This document shows, one piece after another, positions 1 to 6,290 of a stretch of 64,000 nt of DNA (position 1 is its first letter; every line of letters starts with the position of its first letter). Source of the stretch: Thiobacter sp. AK1 (GTDB lineage Bacteria > Pseudomonadota > Gammaproteobacteria > Burkholderiales > Thiobacteraceae); the NCBI RefSeq assembly GCF_039822265.1, contig NZ_JBAJEX010000003.1, positions 1-64,000 of the forward strand. Reading direction: 5' to 3'. The notes beneath the pieces were generated by a model. That model was not told the DNA's origin and searched no databases. It saw nothing but the letters and a program-made list of their open reading frames with translations. The position numbers were made by a program, and so were the translations under genes.

Positions 1-107
1 GGCCACTTGCGAGCCGCTGGATGGTGCAGGAGCTTGGCGGATCGCAATGGGAAGGTCAGGGGGACGCGAGAGCAGCAAACTAGAAGGTAAAGGCCTGACC
101 CTTTGAG
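1..107. other. Unassigned left edge
   Basis: No gene is recognisable here. All frames close within about 100 bases. The segment ends in the motif GTAAAGGCCTGACCCT (87-102), which recurs in the tandem repeat further right, and the glmM fragment begins immediately after it. It is probably part of the same decayed mobile material. Confidence 0.4.
87..102 (+). repeat. Isolated copy of the GTAAAGGCCTGACCCT motif
   Basis: Sixteen bases are identical to the core of the tandem repeat at 643-759. It sits exactly at the truncation point of the glmM fragment, so it probably marks an old insertion or recombination boundary. Confidence 0.6.
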
Positions 108-380
108 GTGATGTTGGCCGACTTGCTCGCACCCGTGACCCTCTACCCCCAGGTGCTGCGCAACGTGCGCTTCGACACCCGTTCGGACTGGCGTGCCAAC
201 GCGGCATTGCTCGACATGGTCCGCGCCGCTGAGGCAGCGCTGGGGCAGCAAGGGCGCGTGCTGATTCGCGCCAGTGGCACCGAGCCCGTTTTGCGTGTCA
301 TGGTGGAAGCCCGCGACGCGGCGCAGGCACACACCTGGGCGGACGCATTGGCCGGCGCAGCACTCAGTTCCCAGGTTTGA
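108..380 (+). pseudogene. glmM: 3' fragment of phosphoglucosamine mutase gene
   Basis: The 90-residue reading frame matches the C-terminal domain of GlmM/phosphohexomutases. The phosphate-binding signature RASGTEPVLRVMVEA is intact, preceded by LYPQVLRNVR. GlmM is normally about 450 residues, so only the last fifth is present. The catalytic serine, metal-binding and sugar-binding domains are missing. The fragment begins at a GTG right after the motif GTAAAGGCCTGACCCT. That suggests the 5' part was lost at a mobile-element junction, or that the 3' end was carried here as a duplicate. It cannot make an active mutase. A functional glmM should exist elsewhere, because the gene is normally essential for UDP-GlcNAc synthesis. 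The identification is firm; the mechanism of truncation is inferred. Confidence 0.8.
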
Positions 381-642
381 TGTGTGGGGTATCCACCCTT
401 GCACGCCGCCACAGAGCCTGCTCAGCCCGTATCCGCACCCCGGGCGAACCGGCGATCTCGCGCCTTTGGGGCGGGTGCTGGCGGCCCTCCGCCAGCCCTT
501 CGACGAAAGCTCGCTCCACGCTCCCCTGGCTGAACCCGCGCCCGCAGCATCCATGTCGGCATTCCGCATGTTTTGTGGAACCTGAGGGGTGAGCACGTTC
601 CTGCGGGCGGTTGTCCCAGGCGCCGGCGTTCTCGTTTGGTTT
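381..642. other. Non-coding spacer between glmM fragment and repeat
   Basis: No convincing gene. Short overlapping open frames exist in both directions, but none has a ribosome binding site or a recognisable domain. The stretch lies between two pieces of mobile-element debris and is probably decayed DNA. Confidence 0.4.
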
Positions 643-759
643 TGGCGGGGTGGGTGTAAAGTAAAGGCCTGACCCTAACGGTGCATGGCGGGGTGGGTGT
701 AAAGTAAAGGCCTGACCCTAACGGTGCACGTAAAGTAAAGGCCTGACCCTAACGGTGCA
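643..759 (+). repeat. 43-bp direct tandem repeat, 2.7 copies
   Basis: Two near-identical 43-base units (643-685 and 686-728) and a third unit truncated at its 5' end (729-759) share the core GTAAAGTAAAGGCCTGACCC followed by TAACGGTGCA. The third copy abuts the IS110 transposase remnant. The core resembles the short GGTCAGGCCTTTAC-type motifs often seen next to transposases, but I cannot assign it to a named family. Three head-to-tail copies suggest slippage or repeated insertion at one end. Confidence 0.85.
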
Positions 760-761
760 CG

Positions 762-1037
762 CAGGCATTGCGATTGGCCGCTGCCGCCCTGCGCACCAGT
801 CAGTCGGCCCTGGGCGCCTACTTTCGCCGCATGCGCGCGCGCATGGATAAGCCCAAGGCCGTCACCGCCGCCGCCCACAAGCTGGCCCGGCTGATCTACA
901 CCATGCTGACCAAGGGTGAAGAATAGACCGATCAGGGCCAGGACTACTTCGAAGAATGCTACCGCGAAAGAGTCGTCCGCCAGTTATCCCTGCGCGCCGA
1001 AAAACTCGGCGAAACTCATCAACAATCCAGAAGTCGC
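762..1037 (+). pseudogene. IS110-family transposase C-terminal remnant
   Basis: A frame running from about 762 encodes the typical C-terminal tail of IS110-type (Transposase_20) transposases: AALRTSQSALGAYFRRM, then KPKAVTAAAHKLARLIY. It is interrupted by a TAG at 924-926, then continues in the same frame with DQGQDYFEECYRERVVRQLS and LRAEKLG before diverging near 1008. The N-terminal DEDD catalytic domain is absent. The position of the stop suggests a Tyr codon that mutated to TAG. The fragment adjoins the distal end of the integron array, whose last cassette lacks an attC, so this element probably truncated the array. Confidence 0.8.
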
Positions 1038-1056
1038 GTGAACGCACCATTACCAA

Positions 1057-1338
1057 TCAACTACTTGGGGCGTGTTTCTTGAGAGCCGAAACAGCGGAAA
1101 CCAGCGGAAAACGTTCGGGATGTCGGATGGACTCGACCGATAGATCGACATCGAGCAGAGGCCAGTAAAGGTGATCTGCCGTAGGCCATTCAACATTGCA
1201 AAGTTGATCCACGGTTGCCTGGCGAAACCATGGAAACTCGGAGAATGGAATCAACAGCTCTTCGTCGCCAAGCAACAGCCAGAAGCCATGCTTGGAAATG
1301 TGCGTGACCTCAGCGGCCAAAGTGTTTGTACCAGGCAT
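1057..1338 (-). CDS. DUF2442 protein, partner of DUF4160 (cassette 8, second gene)
   Basis: This 93-residue protein has the DUF2442 pattern: a hydrophobic start (AAEVTHISKHGFWLLLGDEE), then FPWFRQATVDQL and a C-terminal half with HLYWPLLDVDLSVESIRHPE. The start ATG at 1338 overlaps the end of the DUF4160 gene by 29 bases, the usual coupling for this pair. DUF4160-DUF2442 pairs are predicted type II toxin-antitoxin-like modules, with DUF2442 as the likely antitoxin; no activity is shown by the sequence itself. The gene ends at the junction with IS110-derived DNA and no attC follows. Its last residues (KKHAPSS) may therefore be natural or acquired. A longer open frame to 1527 exists but is a shadow of DUF4160. 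Confidence 0.75.
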   Translation of the reverse strand: MPGTNTLAAEVTHISKHGFWLLLGDEELLIPFSEFPWFRQATVDQLCNVEWPTADHLYWPLLDVDLSVESIRHPERFPLVSAVSALKKHAPSS

Positions 1339-1549
1339 CGGTGATCTCCTGCAAATGACGGCGGACGACTTCTTCAGCAGCGGCCAATTCCTTCTGCGAC
1401 AGCCCCGTATGACTTGCCAGGGCCACCGAGGGTTCGATCCAGAACTTGGCTTCGCCGTCTGGATGTGCGACATGAACATGCATTCTCGGCTCTTCCCGGG
1501 AAAAGAAGAAGAGCCTGAACGGGCCATCGCGGACGACTGTGGGTGCCAT
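1310..1549 (-). CDS. DUF4160 protein, putative toxin-like (cassette 8, first gene)
   Basis: This 79-residue protein carries the DUF4160 signature: RLFFFSREEPRMHVHVAH followed by GEAKFWIEPSV and a helical tail. The start ATG lies 19 bases downstream of the recombination core GTTAGCC at 1568-1562, so it is the first gene of the cassette. It overlaps the DUF2442 gene and the two are surely co-translated. Small two-gene stabilising modules are common in sedentary integrons, where they are thought to limit cassette loss. A toxin role is inferred from family context only. Confidence 0.78.
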   Translation of the reverse strand: MAPTVVRDGPFRLFFFSREEPRMHVHVAHPDGEAKFWIEPSVALASHTGLSQKELAAAEEVVRRHLQEITDAWYKHFGR

Positions 1550-1561
1550 GGGGTTCTCGTG

Positions 1562-1684
1562 GGCTAACGTAGAGCTAAGGGGCGCCCGGCACCGGGGACG
1601 CCTGCCGAAGGCACGGGCGGTGAATTAACCGACCACCTTTCGAAGCCCGCTGGCCGTGCGTCCCTTTTGAGCGCCATGTTATGC
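1562..1684 (-). repeat. attC site 7 (between cassettes 7 and 8)
   Basis: On the minus strand the site runs from GCATAAC (R'' side, 1684-1678) to GTTAGCC (R' side, 1568-1562). At 123 bp it is nearly twice as long as the others and has its own internal imperfect pairing. The stop codon of the preceding gene lies inside it. Confidence 0.75.
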
Positions 1685-2293
1685 ATGGCGCAAAGGTGGG
1701 AAGTCTGCATATAAGGTTGATTGACCACTTGGCGTGTGCTGTCCCCGCAGCAAATATCCCTTTGGTTCGATAAAGCTATAGATGGATTTCTTTGGTTTTT
1801 CATGCCAACTGATATTGAAGGCACAGATGGCTGGAAAAAACTCAAGCTCACTGTATGGGAGATGGTCGTGAATCCAGTAGGCGAGAGCCCGCCAATCAGT
1901 TCCTTGTTCGTAACGGTCTGTGAACCAAGGAAGTACAATGCATGCAGTAGCACCTTTTAGCCCTTCAGCGTCGAGGCGATCCCAAATGTGCCTGCCGTAG
2001 TTCGCCTCGTTATTGGCGCAACCGTATTTGTGCTCGTTACAGAATGCGTTTATTTCGCAGGACCGAAATGAGGAGCGTACAGCAACCCGCCCAAAGGTTG
2101 CATTTAACGGCTCAAGAAGTTCCTCGCAGAGTTTTCGGCCGACCTCAATAGCCAGGTCTGGGTTATCTGGAATATTTTGCAGCCCGTGAAAGTTTGCTGT
2201 TTCGCTATACAAAAATTCGCGCATATAGAACGAGCGAGAAAGACGAACCATCCCGAGCTTTTCCAGTGCACCTACAGACGACGGTTTGCGCAT
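1679..2293 (-). CDS. M15-peptidase-like protein (cassette 7)
   Basis: A 204-residue soluble protein. The N-terminal half reads like zinc D-Ala-D-Ala carboxypeptidases of the M15 group: a MREFLYSETA entry motif, then IPDNPDLAIEVGRKLCEELLEPL and FGRVAVRSSFRSCEIN, matching their SxxRS...N segment. The following ANYGRHIWD may supply the metal-binding His and Asp, but the canonical SxHxxGxAxD is not clean, so activity is uncertain. The C-terminal half, with LEFFPAICAFNISWHEKP, is not assigned. There is no signal peptide, unlike secreted carboxypeptidases, so an endolysin-like or non-enzymatic role is possible. The start ATG has a good AAGGAGG ribosome site, and the stop overlaps attC 7. Confidence 0.6.
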   Translation of the reverse strand: MRKPSSVGALEKLGMVRLSRSFYMREFLYSETANFHGLQNIPDNPDLAIEVGRKLCEELLEPLNATFGRVAVRSSFRSCEINAFCNEHKYGCANNEANYGRHIWDRLDAEGLKGATACIVLPWFTDRYEQGTDWRALAYWIHDHLPYSELEFFPAICAFNISWHEKPKKSIYSFIEPKGYLLRGQHTPSGQSTLYADFPPLRHA

Positions 2294-2308
2294 AGCGCCT
2301 CCTTGAAT

Positions 2309-2372
2309 GCATAACGCGCCGGTTCAGCGGCGGGCCGCGCAGCGGACCGTCCGCTGCAACCGGTTGTTAGAC
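2309..2372 (-). repeat. attC site 6 (between cassettes 6 and 7)
   Basis: 64 bp. On the minus strand it starts with GTCTAAC (2372-2366) and ends with GTTATGC (2315-2309), with a strong internal palindrome (CGGTTGCAGCGG pairing with CCGCTGAACCGG). R'' and R' can fold on each other as expected for single-strand attC recombination. Confidence 0.88.
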
Positions 2373-2391
2373 AGTTGTTGCCGTACACTGA

Positions 2392-4263
2392 TCACGATAC
2401 CACATCCTCGATGGCTTGCTCTTTTTCCCACTCCTCGGGCCCTTCGTCGTAGGTCTCCACCTCAGCACCGGCCTGGAAGAGCGCCGGCTCGCGCGGGATC
2501 GCCTTGCCAGTGGCCGTTTCGATGCGCTGGAGTAGCGCCTCAGCACGGGCGGCGAAGAAGGCCCAGAAGTTGTCGTTGCGCAGGTGATCGGGGTTGATTG
2601 CGTGGGATTCCAGGATCTGGTTTAGACGGGCGTCGTCGATGCCGGCGGCCTTCTGGATGGCTGGCAAGTACTCGGACGGCGCACGGCCACCGATCTGACG
2701 GTTGGTGCGAGCAGCGAGCGCAGTCTTGTTGATCACGCTGTTGTAGACGCCGGGGTGCAGCCCTGCGCCTTTGCACCAGCGCTCGGGGAAGATGTGGTGG
2801 ATGTCCACCTTGTCGTCGTAGAAGGTCTGGGCATCGATCGGCACGCCCGTGCGGAAGTCGTGCGCGCCGTCGCGCATAAGAAGCGCGTAGAGGCCCTTGT
2901 ACGCGGCGCTGTTCCGGGTGCGGAGCGTGAGCAGTCGCCCCGCCTGGAAGCTCGATTCCCGGATGGTCACAGGCTCGGTGGCCTCGCCGCGTATCCAGGC
3001 GACCACCTCGGGCAGGTCGCGGGCGAGGCGGGTCTCGATGGCACCACCGTAAAGCTCGCCGAACACACCACACCAGTACCAACGCGCGATCTTCTGCTGG
3101 GTGCCATCGGTCTCGCCGTCCTTACCTAGGTCCACAAAGATCGCCGCCAGCGGCACGAGCTGGGTGCGGTAAGGGAGATCGCGCGCGTTGAAGATCTTCT
3201 GGCCGTGGAGAAAGCGCGCGGCACGCACGAATCCCTCCTCAACGCTATCGGCCCAGGCCTTCCAATCGGCGACTTCGAGCCTGAGGATGTCCTTGCGCTT
3301 GCAACTGATGCCGGGCGCCTCGTGTTCCGCTCGGCCAGTCGTGAGCGCGGCACGACGGCGTTCCTGGCTGACGAGGAGCGAGATCGCTTGGAGGAAATCG
3401 TCGTTCTGGAGGCTCGCAAGAACGGGGTGCCTGCTCTTAAGGCGCTTCTCTCGCGCCTCCCAGTCGTCGCGGAGCTGAAAGTCGTCTGCAGCGAACGACG
3501 CGGTGAGAAGCTCGAAGACGTTGAGCGCTACGCCGCCCGTGTTGACGCGCTCGAACACGAGGCAGACGGCCTCCTTCGGCGTCTCCTTCTTCAGCTCGAT
3601 CACCGGCACCTGGTACTGCTCGAAGCGCTTGATCACCTCGCGCTCGAAAGCGTCGTAGAGCTGGATCTTCTCGGGTGCGTAGTTCCAATACTTGTTGTAG
3701 GCCTGCCGCCACTCTGCGCTCTGGAAGATCCGGTTCGCGGGAAAGAGATCCTCGGCGTACTCGCGTTCGGGCGTGCTTACGTCGAGCGCGATCTCTCCGC
3801 CGAAGGTCTTGACCACCCGGTCCTCAGGAACGCTCAGCACGGCGTCTTCGCGTTCGTCGGCGTTGGCGAGGGCCTTCTTCATATCGAGGTAGTACCAGCG
3901 CCGGATGGGCTTTCCCTTCTGGTCCCTGGTCTCGACAGCCTCCCTGCCGAGAAGCGCCTGGTAGAGGGAGGTGAGGCGCTGTTGGCCGTCGAGGATGAGC
4001 GCCTCGGGGGCGACCCCGCGCAGGCCCGAGTCCGTACCAGAAAGGGGGCGTGGCTTGAAGCGAACGTGCGCGCCACCTGTTTCGAGGAGCATCACGGCGC
4101 CGATCGGGAATGAGACCGAGACGCTGCCGATCAGGCTCCGGATCCGCTCGTCGTCCCACACCCAACCGCGCTGAAAGTCCGGTAGCTGGAGCTTTCCCTT
4201 GTCGGCCCGGGCGAGCAAGTCTTGGAGGGAGGTCTTGGTGCTGTCGAAGCTGGCGCCGATCAT
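2392..4263 (-). CDS. DUF262/HNH GmrSD-like defence protein (cassette 6)
   Basis: A 623-residue single-chain protein of the GmrSD/DUF262 class. The N-terminal domain (about 1-230) has LQLPDFQRGWVW and the ParB-like nucleotide-binding motif ILDGQQRLTSLYQAL near residue 92. The middle is helical. The C-terminal domain carries an HNH-type nuclease signature, DIHHIFPERW followed by NKTALAARTNRQIGG, near residues 500-545. Relatives act as modification-dependent restriction enzymes (GmrSD, BrxU, SspE types) that block phages with modified DNA; the modification sensed here cannot be told. Start ATG 4263 follows GAGGTGACAGA. All key motifs are intact, so the protein should be functional if expressed. 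It is unusually large for an integron cassette (about 2 kb). Confidence 0.88.
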   Translation of the reverse strand: MIGASFDSTKTSLQDLLARADKGKLQLPDFQRGWVWDDERIRSLIGSVSVSFPIGAVMLLETGGAHVRFKPRPLSGTDSGLRGVAPEALILDGQQRLTSLYQALLGREAVETRDQKGKPIRRWYYLDMKKALANADEREDAVLSVPEDRVVKTFGGEIALDVSTPEREYAEDLFPANRIFQSAEWRQAYNKYWNYAPEKIQLYDAFEREVIKRFEQYQVPVIELKKETPKEAVCLVFERVNTGGVALNVFELLTASFAADDFQLRDDWEAREKRLKSRHPVLASLQNDDFLQAISLLVSQERRRAALTTGRAEHEAPGISCKRKDILRLEVADWKAWADSVEEGFVRAARFLHGQKIFNARDLPYRTQLVPLAAIFVDLGKDGETDGTQQKIARWYWCGVFGELYGGAIETRLARDLPEVVAWIRGEATEPVTIRESSFQAGRLLTLRTRNSAAYKGLYALLMRDGAHDFRTGVPIDAQTFYDDKVDIHHIFPERWCKGAGLHPGVYNSVINKTALAARTNRQIGGRAPSEYLPAIQKAAGIDDARLNQILESHAINPDHLRNDNFWAFFAARAEALLQRIETATGKAIPREPALFQAGAEVETYDEGPEEWEKEQAIEDVVS

Positions 4264-4315
4264 TCTGTCACCTCGTTGATGCGCGTGATGGTCTGCGTCA
4301 CGGTCTGATTCTCCT

Positions 4316-4379
4316 GTCTAACGTCCAAGCTCAGGGGCGCGCCGCTTGCGGCGCGTCCCCCTGGAGCGAGGGGTTAGCG
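4316..4379 (-). repeat. attC site 5 (between cassettes 5 and 6)
   Basis: 64 bp with a perfect R' core GTTAGAC (4322-4316, minus strand) and GCTAAC at the other end. The arm GGGGCGCGCCGC pairs with GCGGCGCGTCCCC around a short loop. It is nearly the same in its arms as attC 2 and attC 4. Confidence 0.92.
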
Positions 4380-4756
4380 GAAAAAGGTTTCGCAGGCCAA
4401 ACGAAGACAACAAACATAACGAACTCAAGCAAGAGAATGACCGGCGAAACCACGCGTGTTACGGAGCCGCCCATGCCCAAAAAGGCGATTAGCGCGGCAG
4501 AAACAGACAAAAGCAAGCCAGCGGCGACCCGCGCTTTGGGGGTGACAGAACCGGCAACAACGCGAGGAAGACCAATAAGCAATGGCCCCAAGCCCAGCAC
4601 CAACCCCATGATGAACAGCGGGCCGAAGAACAAAAGGTAACTTCCGGGCTCAGGTGGTTCGCCGACGCCATACGCGAACATAAGCCCGAGGTAAGAGGGG
4701 GCTGCGATCAAGGCGAACCCGAGAAGAATGGCAACGAGGCGGATAAAGGTGAGCAT
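4331..4756 (-). CDS. Hypothetical membrane protein (cassette 5)
   Basis: A 141-residue hydrophobic protein with about four predicted membrane helices: residues 5-28, 41-66, 77-97 and 104-121. No family recognised. The start ATG lies 9 bases after the cassette core GTTAGGG, leaving almost no leader and no ribosome binding site. The C-terminus (NPSLQGDAPQAARP) is encoded by attC 5 itself; this kind of attC-derived tail is common in cassette proteins. The gene fills its cassette end to end. Confidence 0.7.
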   Translation of the reverse strand: MLTFIRLVAILLGFALIAAPSYLGLMFAYGVGEPPEPGSYLLFFGPLFIMGLVLGLGPLLIGLPRVVAGSVTPKARVAAGLLLSVSAALIAFLGMGGSVTRVVSPVILLLEFVMFVVFVWPAKPFSANPSLQGDAPQAARP

Positions 4757-4758
4757 GT

Positions 4759-4828
4759 CCCTAACGTCGAAGCTCAGCGGCGCGAGCCGCTTTGCGGCGA
4801 AGGGTCCCGCTGGAGCGCAGTGTTAGCA
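4759..4828 (-). repeat. attC site 4 (between cassettes 4 and 5)
   Basis: 70 bp. The minus strand runs from TGCTAAC (4828-4822) to GTTAGGG (4765-4759) with arms CCAGCGGGACCC and GCCGCTGAGCTTC and a GC-rich stem. It matches attC 5 closely in the L' arm (TCGAAGCTCAG versus TCCAAGCTCAG on the + strand). Confidence 0.9.
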
Positions 4829-5191
4829 CAATACAGCACTGCCGGCAGCTGCCCATGGTGCCAACCCTACAATAAGTTGAAGGCCAACGGAAATTTGGCG
4901 CTGCCAAGGCTCGCGCACGATGTGCTCAAAAGTTGTAAGTTGGGGGGGAGGCATGTCTTTGAGGAACCAGACAAACCCGACTAGAGGAAGTCCAAGGAAA
5001 AGCACGACATGAACCCCTCCAAGGCTGCTGCTCTGGGGAGCAAGAACGAGCCAGAAAGTGAGCAGACAACCCGCAATAAGGTTGACTCTTCCCAGAGAAA
5101 GCAAAACTCGCCCATCAGGTTGAGCCGCTACCACCTCGCGGAAATAGCGGGAAACGGGCCAGCGTGAGACGTCCTCAAATGGTTCCGGCAT
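4823..5191 (-). CDS. Hypothetical membrane protein (cassette 4)
   Basis: A 122-residue protein with a soluble N-terminus (about 30 residues, acidic then basic) followed by three hydrophobic segments near residues 35-52, 58-76 and 102-121. No domain recognised. The ATG at 5191 is 10 bases after the core GTTAGCG, with no ribosome binding site. The stop codon falls inside attC 4. Function unknown. Confidence 0.65.
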   Translation of the reverse strand: MPEPFEDVSRWPVSRYFREVVAAQPDGRVLLSLGRVNLIAGCLLTFWLVLAPQSSSLGGVHVVLFLGLPLVGFVWFLKDMPPPQLTTFEHIVREPWQRQISVGLQLIVGLAPWAAAGSAVLC

Positions 5192-5194
5192 AGG

Positions 5195-5275
5195 CGCTAA
5201 CGTTTGAGGTGAGGGGCTGGCTGGCGGCGGGCGAAGCCCGCTGTAAGCCAGTCCCGCTTGACCGTAGGGTTGGGC
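5195..5275 (-). repeat. attC site 3 (between cassettes 3 and 4)
   Basis: 81 bp. On the minus strand it opens with GCCCAAC (5275-5269, perfect R'') and closes with GTTAGCG (5201-5195). A long stem is formed by GGCTGGC...GCGGGC and GCCCGC...GCCAGT. Its arms differ from those of attC 2, 4 and 5, pointing to a different origin. Confidence 0.88.
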
Positions 5276-5276
5276 A

Positions 5277-5813
5277 TCACGCGCCCCCCTCTACGTGAGA
5301 CCCCATGCGAATAAGGTCAACGATGTCAGCGCCACTGGCGCTACCGATAACAAAAGAATCTTTGACGAGAGAGGAAACTATCTCGTTCAGTCGGAGAATC
5401 TTGATTCCGTGACTGGCGATGAGCTTTAGTTCTTCTTCGGATTTCACGACATTAACCACGAGTTCGGATGACCATTCGCCGCCCCACAGCTTTGCCATAA
5501 GCGCTTTTTTGTCGGAGCGCCGAAATTTCTTTTCCACCCACTCAGCCACCCCTTGCTCCAGTTCTTCTTGAGAGCGTTTGGCGCTGTTGGCAGCGCGACC
5601 AGATTTTTGGTCTTCTTTTGGAACCTGAGAAATGTAGCTAACGGGGCGAATGGATGCCTGAACTTCAACGTGGCGGCACTCAGCCTTTCCAGATGTGTTC
5701 CATTTGACCGCGAGCAGGTCAATTTCTTGAACGCCCATCTTGATTCCGCGAATCGTGAAATATCCCTGTCGGTTCAACCATTCTTCAACAATTTCTTCAG
5801 CGAGTAGAGCCAT
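5277..5813 (-). CDS. PD-(D/E)xK nuclease-like protein (cassette 3)
   Basis: A 178-residue soluble protein. The N-terminus looks like a restriction-endonuclease-type fold: AEEIVEEWLNRQGYF (a helix with a conserved Glu), then GVQEIDLLAVK (Asp at about residue 32) and RHVEVQAS (Glu-x-Gln at about residues 49-51). This is the arrangement of Mrr/YraN-like nucleases with Gln in place of the usual Lys. The C-terminal part (VVNVVKSEEELKLIASHGI) is mixed alpha/beta and may help bind DNA or a partner. Biochemical role unknown; a defence or DNA-repair role is inferred. The start ATG has AAGGTAAGCC upstream, 23 bases after the cassette core. Confidence 0.65.
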   Translation of the reverse strand: MALLAEEIVEEWLNRQGYFTIRGIKMGVQEIDLLAVKWNTSGKAECRHVEVQASIRPVSYISQVPKEDQKSGRAANSAKRSQEELEQGVAEWVEKKFRRSDKKALMAKLWGGEWSSELVVNVVKSEEELKLIASHGIKILRLNEIVSSLVKDSFVIGSASGADIVDLIRMGSHVEGGA

Positions 5814-5829
5814 GGCTTACCTTAATGAC

Positions 5830-5893
5830 GCCCAACGTGCAGCTTGAGGGGCGCGCCGCTTTTGGCGCGTCCCGCTCGAATGCAGGGTTAGGG
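5830..5893 (-). repeat. attC site 2 (between cassettes 2 and 3)
   Basis: 64 bp with a perfect R' core GTTGGGC (5836-5830, minus strand) and CCCTAAC at the other end. The stem is GGGGCGCGCCGC with GGCGCGTCCCGC. Arms nearly match attC 5. Confidence 0.92.
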
Positions 5894-5901
5894 CATAAGC
5901 G

Positions 5902-6219
5902 TCAATTGTTGTCATTGGATTTCAGTTTTGCTTTTGCAAGAAAAAATGCCATTTCCATTGCTGTGGGTTTGATCTCCGTTTGCATGTGAACTATGGCGAT
6001 AACTACTTGAGGTGTACGTTTCTTACCGGACCTGTTTTTTGGTTTCCTTAGTTTTGATTTACCATTGTTTTCTACATTGGACGGAACGTTGCTAGATGAG
6101 GCAACTTTAGCCGCTGCAGCTTTTCTTTTTCTGTTGGAGTTCGCAGGGCCAGCATCTGAAACGAGCTTCCCAGTCTTCTCTAAGTAGCGCTGGGCAAAGC
6201 GAGCCGCATTTTTATACAT
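5902..6219 (-). CDS. Hypothetical basic protein (cassette 2)
   Basis: A 105-residue Lys/Arg/Asn/Ser-rich protein. The first 20 residues look helical (AARFAQRYLEKTGK), a disordered basic middle follows (NRKRKAAAAKVASSSN to RSGKKRTPQ), and the end is helical (IAIVHMQTEIKPTAMEMAFFLAKAKLKS). The composition suggests nucleic-acid binding, but no domain is recognised. Base composition is clearly more AT-rich than the surrounding chromosome, a sign of foreign origin. The start ATG is 14 bases after the core and lacks a ribosome binding site. Confidence 0.55.
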   Translation of the reverse strand: MYKNAARFAQRYLEKTGKLVSDAGPANSNRKRKAAAAKVASSSNVPSNVENNGKSKLRKPKNRSGKKRTPQVVIAIVHMQTEIKPTAMEMAFFLAKAKLKSNDNN

Positions 6220-6226
6220 GACAGGG

Positions 6227-6289
6227 CCCTAACGATTAATTGAGGCGCGCCCTGCTGCTGGGGCGTCGCTCTCAAATGCAGAGTTAGAA
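6227..6289 (-). repeat. attC site 1 (between cassettes 1 and 2)
   Basis: 63 bp. The minus strand runs from TTCTAAC (6289-6283) to GTTAGGG (6233-6227). Stem arms are GAGCGACGCCCC and GGGCGCGCCTC. The R' core deviates at its last base from GTTRRRY. Confidence 0.85.
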
Positions 6290-6290
6290 T

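Noticed and set aside
643-759. Tandem 43-bp units as a CRISPR array
   Set aside because: The units are joined directly with no unique spacers and there is no cas gene.
1057-1527. A 156-residue protein
   Set aside because: The first 63 residues are a frame shadow of DUF4160; the real gene starts at 1338.
3205-4113. 302-codon open frame antisense to the DUF262 gene
   Set aside because: No recognisable domain and no ribosome site; a GC-rich mirror of the coding strand.
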